Shown here: positions 6,514-10,854 of the stretch, piece by piece | Position numbering within the stretch: the first letter of the stretch is position 1 | How the letters are laid out: every line of letters starts with the position of its first letter | Assembly: GCA_964502465.1 (NCBI GenBank) | Contig: CAZCWX010000018.1 | Coordinates: forward strand, 1-12,177 | DNA: 12,177 nt | Reading direction: 5' to 3' | Source: CAZCWX01 sp964502465 | Lineage (GTDB): Bacteria; Desulfobacterota; Binatia; Bin18 | The notes under the pieces: generated by a model | Database searches by the model: none | The model's input: only the letters and a program-made list of their open reading frames with translations | What the model was told of the DNA's origin: nothing | Program-made: the position numbers and the translations under genes

Positions 6514-7017
6514 TTACGCCGCAGAACGCATGGGTTTGGCTATCCCGTTTGCGCGCAGTTTGCCCTGAGCAATTTCTTGCTGCTCTTCTCGCTGTGCCGC
6601 TCCTGACTCTTTGCTTCTCACCATGAGACCAGGAAGTTGCGCACGCACTTCTTCGCGGAGCGCGCGTATGTCTTCGCGAAGGGCTTGGGTTTCGGCTGCC
6701 GTGGGTAACCTAACAGTTTGCCACAATCCGGCAAACAGGGCACCGGCGAAAGCATTGCCGAACCGCTGCCAGCGCAGCAAGCCATCAAGAGAGCGGGAGG
6801 TGAAATCACCAAAAACCGGGGTGCGGTACAGGCTGTCTACCGCGGTGGAAGACAAGCGTACCGCAGCGTCATATCCAGCCCAGGCCGCTTCCGCGACCTC
6901 TTTCTCTTCTCCCATCCCCAGGCCCCACCGTGCACCAGCAAGCGGAAAATCGATGAAGAGACTCTTATACACCGTTGCGAGCTCTTCCATGCCTTGCATT
7001 CCCTTACTTTCTGCCAT
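6514..7017 (-). CDS. phasin-like / polyhydroxyalkanoate granule-associated protein
   Basis: A 167-residue protein; the ATG at 7017 has AAGGAG (7030-7025) 7 nt upstream, whereas the in-frame GTG at 7023 is too close to it. No signal peptide is present. The first part (10-100) is rich in Ala, Gly and aromatic residues with helical pattern, including DSLYRTPVFGDF and LLRWQRFGNAFAGALFAGLW. This is followed by V-R-L-P-T-A-A-E-T (102-110) and a charged coiled coil (about 111-128, ALREDIRALREEVRAQL). A Leu-Pro-Thr hinge leading into such a coiled coil is typical of phasins and PhaM/PhaE-type granule proteins, which coat polyester inclusions or help the synthase. The tail is basic. A smaller phasin-like gene lies at 3510-3827 and an esterase follows downstream. 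Upstream lie sites resembling the operator of the nearby Crp/Fnr gene. The call rests on motif style, with no catalytic residue to test. Confidence 0.55.
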   Translation of the reverse strand: MAESKGMQGMEELATVYKSLFIDFPLAGARWGLGMGEEKEVAEAAWAGYDAAVRLSSTAVDSLYRTPVFGDFTSRSLDGLLRWQRFGNAFAGALFAGLWQTVRLPTAAETQALREDIRALREEVRAQLPGLMVRSKESGAAQREEQQEIAQGKLRANGIAKPMRSAA

Positions 7018-7053
7018 TGTCACTCTCCTTATCTACCCCAGTGAACGTTCCTC

Positions 7054-7082
7054 ACGATAAGGATAGAGGTTTTCTCGGGCAA
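7054..7082 (-). promoter_or_regulatory. candidate sigma-70 promoter of the phasin-like gene
   Basis: On the minus strand TTGCCC (7082-7077) and TATCGT (7059-7054) are separated by 17 bp, each matching 4 of 6 consensus bases. The predicted transcription start, near 7047, lies about 30 nt before the start codon at 7017. The GTCAC-N4-GTGAC site at 7091-7108 lies just upstream of the -35 hexamer, in a position where an activator could act. Confidence 0.4.
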
Positions 7083-7090
7083 TAAGTTGG

Positions 7091-7108
7091 TCGTCACCGA
7101 GGTGACCA
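7091..7108. promoter_or_regulatory. second GTCAC-N4-GTGAC site, candidate Crp/Fnr-family operator
   Basis: TCGTCAC (7091-7097), CGAG, GTGACCA (7102-7108). The 5-bp core arms and 4-bp spacer are identical in layout to the palindrome upstream of the Crp/Fnr gene (TTGTCAC, TTTA, GTGACAA); one base differs in each outer part. It lies 84 bp upstream of the phasin-like start codon and 485 bp upstream of the divergent DAHP-synthase-like gene. Confidence 0.5.
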
Positions 7109-7141
7109 AAATATAGGTTGCGCCTGGGATACCTGCATTTT

Positions 7142-7159
7142 TTGTCCTGTTGGTGACAT
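7142..7159. promoter_or_regulatory. degenerate third copy of the GTCAC-N4-GTGAC-type site
   Basis: TTGTCCT (7142-7148), GTTG, GTGACAT (7153-7159): 5 of 7 and 6 of 7 bases match the arms of the 4732-4753 site at the same spacing. Its centre is 51 bp from that of the second site, close to five helical turns, so two dimers would sit on one DNA face. Confidence 0.35.
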
Positions 7160-7239
7160 CCGTATGAATTCTCAGTGACCTTATGGGCAGCAAGGAAAAT
7201 GCCATGTCGATGACAGAAGCAGCCTTTCGATAAGTGCTT

Positions 7240-7299
7240 ATGAGGGAAAGGTTTTTCGTATATCTGACCTCAAGCGTCGTTTCTTCCTGCTGCCTCTGA
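7240..7299 (+). CDS. possible 19-residue leader peptide with clustered aromatic codons
   Basis: ATG at 7240 opens a 19-codon frame beginning MRERFFVYL and ending at TGA 7297-7299. Codons 5, 6 and 8 are TTT, TTC and TAT, so Phe and Tyr are clustered as in attenuation leaders. The stop codon falls inside two alternative hairpins (7287-7307 and 7293-7310), and a terminator-like hairpin follows at 7367. The next long gene downstream is a DAHP-synthase-like enzyme, the entry step to aromatic amino acids. Against this, no Shine-Dalgarno is visible before the ATG, and a better promoter lies downstream at 7404. Three aromatic codons could also occur by chance. Confidence 0.2.
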   Translation: MRERFFVYLTSSVVSSCCL

Positions 7300-7310
7300 C
7301 GCAGCAGAGG
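7287..7310 (+). promoter_or_regulatory. two mutually exclusive RNA hairpins in the leader region
   Basis: CTGCTGC (7287-7293) pairs perfectly with GCAGCAG (7301-7307), while CCTCTG (7293-7298) pairs perfectly with CAGAGG (7305-7310). The two stems share bases and cannot form together. A second CAGAGG at 7349-7354 offers a third partner, and GGGG at 7342-7345 could compete for the CCCC arm of the downstream terminator-like hairpin. This layout is what a switching leader needs, but no known riboswitch or T-box was recognised. Confidence 0.3.
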
Positions 7311-7366
7311 AGATGATTACTGTCTCTCTAGCAGCAATAGCGGGGTTGCAGAGGATCGTCGGGAAG

Positions 7367-7387
7367 AGGGGGAGACCCCTTTTGTTC
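7367..7387 (+). terminator. terminator-like hairpin upstream of the DAHP-synthase operon promoter
   Basis: AGGGG (7367-7371), a GAGA tetraloop, CCCCT (7376-7380), then TTTGTTC. The 5-bp GC-rich stem with a GNRA loop and trailing T-run resembles a short rho-independent terminator on the plus strand. It could end transcripts coming from the left, insulating the promoter at 7404, or act as an attenuator. The stem is short. Confidence 0.45.
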
Positions 7388-7403
7388 AAATAAGGTAGGC
7401 ATG

Positions 7404-7433
7404 TTGACAAAGAGCCGGAGGAACAGCTACAAC
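7404..7433 (+). promoter_or_regulatory. candidate sigma-70 promoter of the four-gene operon
   Basis: A perfect -35 hexamer TTGACA (7404-7409), 18 bp, then TACAAC (7428-7433, 4 of 6 of the -10 consensus). Transcription would start near 7440, giving a leader of about 147 nt before the ATG at 7587. A TATACT hexamer at 7524-7529 is a second -10 candidate but has no matching -35. Confidence 0.5.
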
Positions 7434-7496
7434 GGGGCCTCTATGGCGACTGCGTCCCAACCCTTCTTCTTGTTTCCCTTCTTTGCTTTCTTTTTC

Positions 7497-7510
7497 GCCC
7501 CCTAGGGGGC
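7497..7510. promoter_or_regulatory. 14-bp perfect palindrome in the operon leader
   Basis: GCCCCCTAGGGGGC is self-complementary and contains CTAG at its centre. It lies at the end of a pyrimidine-rich stretch (7461-7502), 77 nt before the start codon of the DAHP-synthase-like gene. It could be a protein-binding operator or, in RNA, a 5-bp stem with a CTAG loop. No T-run follows, so it is not a classical terminator. Confidence 0.3.
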
Positions 7511-7586
7511 ACGACGTTTTACGTATACTTTTCTCTCGCCTTTTTTCCTTCTGATAACAGCAGCAGAATTGGTGGAGGTGTGTGTC

Positions 7587-8723
7587 ATGATTGTCAAAAT
7601 GTCTAAAAGAGCAACCCCTGAAGAAGTCGCGGCCGTCGAGGCCAGATTACATGACTGGGGATATAAAACCGGGAAAATGGTAGGTGAGGAGATCACCCTC
7701 ATTGGCATTTATGGTGATATTACTCGACTGCCAGCAGGTGAACTTCAGGAAATGGGCGGCGTTGATAGCCTGATTCCTATTTCGCGCGCTTACAAACGTG
7801 TGGCGCAGAAAGGCACTCCTGGCAACCTCATTCACCGCACTGTCCGTGTCGGTACTGTCGAGGTCGGCGGCGATGACGTGGCTGTGATTGCTGGTCCCTG
7901 TTCGGTCGAGAGTGAGGCGCAAATCATGGAAGCGGCTCGCGTGGTAAAAGAAGCCGGGGCCAAAGCTTTGCGTGGTGGAGTCGTCAAGTATCGTTCGAGT
8001 CCCTACAGTGGCTGGGAAGGGATCGGTTCGAGTTCGGAAGAAGCCCTGCGTAATGGGTTGGAACTGATCGTCAAGGCTGGCAGAGAATTTGAACTGCCCA
8101 CGGTCGTTGAGGTGCTCGACGCTCACGATGTGTCGATCTACGAAGATAGAGGGGTGGATTGTATTCAGGTCGGCGAGCCGAACTCAAAAAATCAGGCCCT
8201 ATTAAACCGCCTGCGTGACACTCCGTTGCCGGTGATCCACAAGCGCGGCAACTCACTGGATATTGAGGCATACTTGCTGTGGGTCGAGCGGGTCATGTCG
8301 AGCGGGAAAGAAAATGTCATCCTGTGCGAACGTGGCATCGTCAGCCCCAATAAATATACCCGTAATACTTTAGACCTTGGTGGTATTGCGGCCTTCCATT
8401 ATCAGCTTTCGTGTTTGCCTGTGGCGATTGATGCTTCGCACGGTACAGGGCTACGAGATCTGGTCCACCCTATGACTCTGGCTGGGATCATGGCTGGCGC
8501 CTCGGTGATCTTGGTCGAGGCTCACCCGAACCCGCTCATCGCTAAATCTGATGGGTTTCAGGGGTTGTTTCCCGAACAGCTTGCGCGGTTGGTGACCGCC
8601 TGTGAACAGGTCTGGGAGCTGCACCAGCGCCTTGAGCCGCTTTACATTCCCAGTGCGTTGCTGGAGCGTGAGTATGAAGGACGAGTGGGAGCTGATAAGA
8701 AGCGGTTCTTTGGTGCGGCTTGA
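7587..8723 (+). CDS. DAHP-synthase-like enzyme (type Ibeta, KDO8P/DAHP synthase superfamily) with altered substrate motifs
   Basis: A 378-residue protein; ATG at 7587 follows GGAGGTG (7574-7580) with a 6-nt gap, so an upstream TTG at 7569 is rejected. DAHP synthase joins phosphoenolpyruvate and erythrose 4-phosphate at the start of the shikimate pathway. Residues 1-75 form a ferredoxin-like N-terminal domain as in the Thermotoga enzyme; the barrel follows. All four metal ligands are present: Cys105 (AGPCSVES), His285 (DASHGTG), Glu311 (VEAHPNP) and Asp322 (SDGFQ). HKRG (218-221) and CERG (247-250) are also kept. Two substrate motifs differ: KPRTSPYSFQG is KYRSSPYSGWE (134-144), and QIGARNxQN is QVGEPNSKN (194-202), losing the arginine expected to bind phosphate. 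A changed substrate is possible. The next gene, ldcA, begins 38 bp later, so it is probably co-transcribed. Confidence 0.8.
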   Translation: MIVKMSKRATPEEVAAVEARLHDWGYKTGKMVGEEITLIGIYGDITRLPAGELQEMGGVDSLIPISRAYKRVAQKGTPGNLIHRTVRVGTVEVGGDDVAVIAGPCSVESEAQIMEAARVVKEAGAKALRGGVVKYRSSPYSGWEGIGSSSEEALRNGLELIVKAGREFELPTVVEVLDAHDVSIYEDRGVDCIQVGEPNSKNQALLNRLRDTPLPVIHKRGNSLDIEAYLLWVERVMSSGKENVILCERGIVSPNKYTRNTLDLGGIAAFHYQLSCLPVAIDASHGTGLRDLVHPMTLAGIMAGASVILVEAHPNPLIAKSDGFQGLFPEQLARLVTACEQVWELHQRLEPLYIPSALLEREYEGRVGADKKRFFGAA

Positions 8724-8761
8724 GGAAATCCCTATTTCATTGGAGGGATGAAGAGCGACGT

Positions 8762-9679
8762 ATGCTTCTCCGCAAACCCCCTCGGCTCTGCCCCGGCGAC
8801 CTGATCGGTGTGATTTCCCCGGCTGCTGCGGTGGAAGCCGAGACCCTCCGCCGTGGATGCGAGGCCGTGGAGCACCGGGGTTTTCGCGTCCGGGTTGGAT
8901 CGCATGCTTTGCATCGTCACCGCTTTCTTGCCGGGACCGATCACGAGCGAGCCGATGAATTGATGGACATGTTCTGCGATCCCGACGTCCACGGGATTTT
9001 CTGCTCACGGGCCGGATATGGCTCAGGCCGGGTGTTGCCACTCCTTGATTTTTCGCGGCTCGCTCAGACCCCCAAGATATTCCTCGGCTATAGCGATGTC
9101 ACGTTGCTGCTGAACGCTTTCGTGCAATATGCGCATTTCGTCTGCTTGCATGGACCAGTAGTCGCCGGTGAATTTGCCAAAGGCTTTTCTGAGCGTTCCT
9201 TGACACACCTGCTCGGTCTGCTCACCACAGGCATCGGGGAGCCAGCTCTCGCTTTTCCTACCACTATCCGTGACGGTGTGGCTGAAGGGCGGCTGATTGG
9301 CGGTTGCTTGTCCGTGTTGGTCTCAACCTTAGGGACTCCCTTTTCTTTAGACACGAAGGGAGCCATTCTCTTTCTTGAGGATGTCGGAGAAAAGCCGTAT
9401 CGTATCGATCGCATGTTGATCCAGTTGAAACAGGCAGGGAAGCTCGCGGGCGTAGCCGGCGTGGTGTTCGGGGAGATGAGCGGCTGTTTGGGAGACAATA
9501 ACGATCCAGCTCTGCTGCTGTCGATAATCGCTGACATCTTTGCTGAATATGCGTACCCAGTGGGTTTTGGCTTGCCTGCTGGGCATGGGGGAGAGAACTT
9601 TGCCCTCCCCTTGGGCACTGTGGTCCGACTTGATACGATTGAGCAACACGTATGCTTTCTCGAACCTGCGGTTGAGTAA
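8762..9679 (+). CDS. ldcA: LD-carboxypeptidase (peptidase family S66)
   Basis: A 305-residue protein. The ATG at 8762 is chosen because MLLRKPPRLCPGDLIGVISPA matches the usual start of the family; an upstream TTG at 8720 overlaps the previous stop and adds an unlike tail. LdcA is a cytoplasmic serine peptidase that removes the terminal D-Ala from recycled murein tetrapeptides at the L,D bond. The Ser-Glu-His triad is visible: Ser111 in LGYSDVT, Glu206 in LFLEDVGE, His275 in GLPAGHGGENF. The GYGSGR segment (85-90) and RIDRML (214-219) are also typical. Length is normal. It sits between the DAHP-synthase-like gene (38 bp) and a serine hydrolase (6 bp), with mpl beyond, a clear peptidoglycan-recycling setting. 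The ribosome-binding site is weak (GAAGAG at 8750-8755), suggesting coupling with the upstream gene. Confidence 0.9.
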   Translation: MLLRKPPRLCPGDLIGVISPAAAVEAETLRRGCEAVEHRGFRVRVGSHALHRHRFLAGTDHERADELMDMFCDPDVHGIFCSRAGYGSGRVLPLLDFSRLAQTPKIFLGYSDVTLLLNAFVQYAHFVCLHGPVVAGEFAKGFSERSLTHLLGLLTTGIGEPALAFPTTIRDGVAEGRLIGGCLSVLVSTLGTPFSLDTKGAILFLEDVGEKPYRIDRMLIQLKQAGKLAGVAGVVFGEMSGCLGDNNDPALLLSIIADIFAEYAYPVGFGLPAGHGGENFALPLGTVVRLDTIEQHVCFLEPAVE

Positions 9680-9685
9680 GTTGCG

Positions 9686-10831
9686 ATGATGGATTTTTCT
9701 CCGGTAGATAAAGAGATCGAAGCAGCAGTTGAACGAGGCGTTTTCCCGGGTGCTGTGGTTCTGGTCAGTCGGGCCGGAACTGTGCTCTATCGTCGGGCGG
9801 TTGGCTGGCGCAGCCTGGAACCTACGCGTACCCCGCTGAACGAGGAGGTCATTTTTGATGTCGCCTCGCTGACAAAACCACTGGCGACGACTCTTGCCCT
9901 GATGCTGCTCATCAAAGAAAAGAAGATTCGGCTCGATGATCGCATCTCTCGCTTCTTTCCCAACTTTGGGGTGTATGGAAAGACCCATGTGACTTTTCGT
10001 CATCTCCTCTCTCACTCCTCTGGATTACCGGCCATTCGTCCTTACTATCGCGAGATCGCCGATCGAGAGGCAAAAGAAGGGAAGGTCGGTTTACTCGGAA
10101 CCCGGAGCGCGCGCGAATTTGTCTATACGCAACTCCAACGGGAGAAGCTTGAGGCTCCGCCTGGACGGCAGGCGATCTACAGTGACCTCGGCTTCATACT
10201 GCTCGGGGCGGTGATTGAAGAGATCAGCGGTATGGGGCTTGACCAGTACTGTCGGGACAAAATTTTTCGTCCGCTCGGATTAGCATCGACCACATTCCTC
10301 AACCTGGAACTGATACGACGGCACAAGCTCCAGCCGGTGCTCGAAAAATTCGCTCCGACTGAGCGGTGTAGCTGGCGGAAGCGAGTGTTGTGTGGCGAAG
10401 TGCACGACGATAATGCGTATGCCATGGCTGGTGTCGCAGGTCATGCAGGATTGTTTTCTACGGTGGATGACATCAACCAATTAGTCAATCTCTTGATAGG
10501 ATGTTATCAGGGCGAGCACCCGTTTCTTCCGTCGGCGCTTGTGCGCGAATTCTGGACGCGGGACAGGAATGTGCCGGGCTCGACTTGGGCCTTGGGGTGG
10601 GACACGCCTTCACCTCAGCATTCGAGCGCGGGGGAGCTGTTCTCTTCTCTGTCGGTTGGCCATCTCGGGTTCACCGGCACGTCGTTGTGGATCGATCTGC
10701 AAAGGCAGACGCATGTGATCGTGCTGAGCAACCGTATCCACCCCCGGCGTGACAATGAGAAAATCCAAACGTTTCGGCCCGCACTGCATACCGCAATCAT
10801 GCAGGTGGTGCTTGGAAAAAGTAGTCAGTAG
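9686..10831 (+). CDS. beta-lactamase-fold serine hydrolase (class C / AmiE-YbbE-like)
   Basis: A 381-residue protein starting 6 bp after ldcA, with tandem ATG codons at 9686 and 9689 and no strong Shine-Dalgarno, so translation is probably coupled. The three penicillin-recognising motifs are in order: S-L-T-K (Ser61, Lys64), Y-S-D (Tyr165-Asp167, in place of Y-x-N) and H-L-G (326-328, in GHLGFTGTS, in place of K-T-G). VHDDNAYAMAGVAGHAGLF (239-257) is a strong signature of this branch. No signal peptide is visible, so it should be cytoplasmic, unlike AmpC. The Bacillus subtilis homologue class includes AmiE (YbbE), an N-acetylmuramyl-L-alanine amidase of muropeptide recovery. Between ldcA and mpl, such an amidase, or an intracellular carboxypeptidase, would be logical (inference). 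An esterase is the other option. The TAG stop lies within a heptamer repeat. Confidence 0.8.
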   Translation: MMDFSPVDKEIEAAVERGVFPGAVVLVSRAGTVLYRRAVGWRSLEPTRTPLNEEVIFDVASLTKPLATTLALMLLIKEKKIRLDDRISRFFPNFGVYGKTHVTFRHLLSHSSGLPAIRPYYREIADREAKEGKVGLLGTRSAREFVYTQLQREKLEAPPGRQAIYSDLGFILLGAVIEEISGMGLDQYCRDKIFRPLGLASTTFLNLELIRRHKLQPVLEKFAPTERCSWRKRVLCGEVHDDNAYAMAGVAGHAGLFSTVDDINQLVNLLIGCYQGEHPFLPSALVREFWTRDRNVPGSTWALGWDTPSPQHSSAGELFSSLSVGHLGFTGTSLWIDLQRQTHVIVLSNRIHPRRDNEKIQTFRPALHTAIMQVVLGKSSQ

Positions 10832-10854
10832 GCAGTATGCAGTAGTCAGCATGG
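10820..10854 (+). repeat. heptamer tandem repeat, AGTAGTC type, five units
   Basis: Five consecutive 7-bp units: AGTAGTC, AGTAGGC, AGTATGC, AGTAGTC, AGCATGG. The TAG stop of the serine hydrolase (10829-10831) and the ATG of mpl (10851-10853) both lie in this array. Degenerate heptamers of this kind recall the short tandemly repeated sequences of cyanobacteria and of many environmental genomes. Confidence 0.7.

Noticed and set aside
7313..7393. 26-codon frame with cationic, amphipathic product overlapping the terminator-like hairpin
   Set aside because: GGAG lies directly against the ATG, too close for a normal ribosome-binding site, and the composition gives no clear leader or peptide signal.
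7432..7502. Lys-rich minus-strand frame (KKKAKKGNKKKGW) opposite the pyrimidine tract
   Set aside because: An in-frame stop lies just before it and there is no start codon; it reflects base composition.
9347..10015. Minus-strand frame (222 codons) opposite ldcA and the serine hydrolase
   Set aside because: It is antisense to two genes with complete catalytic motifs, with no ribosome-binding site or family features.
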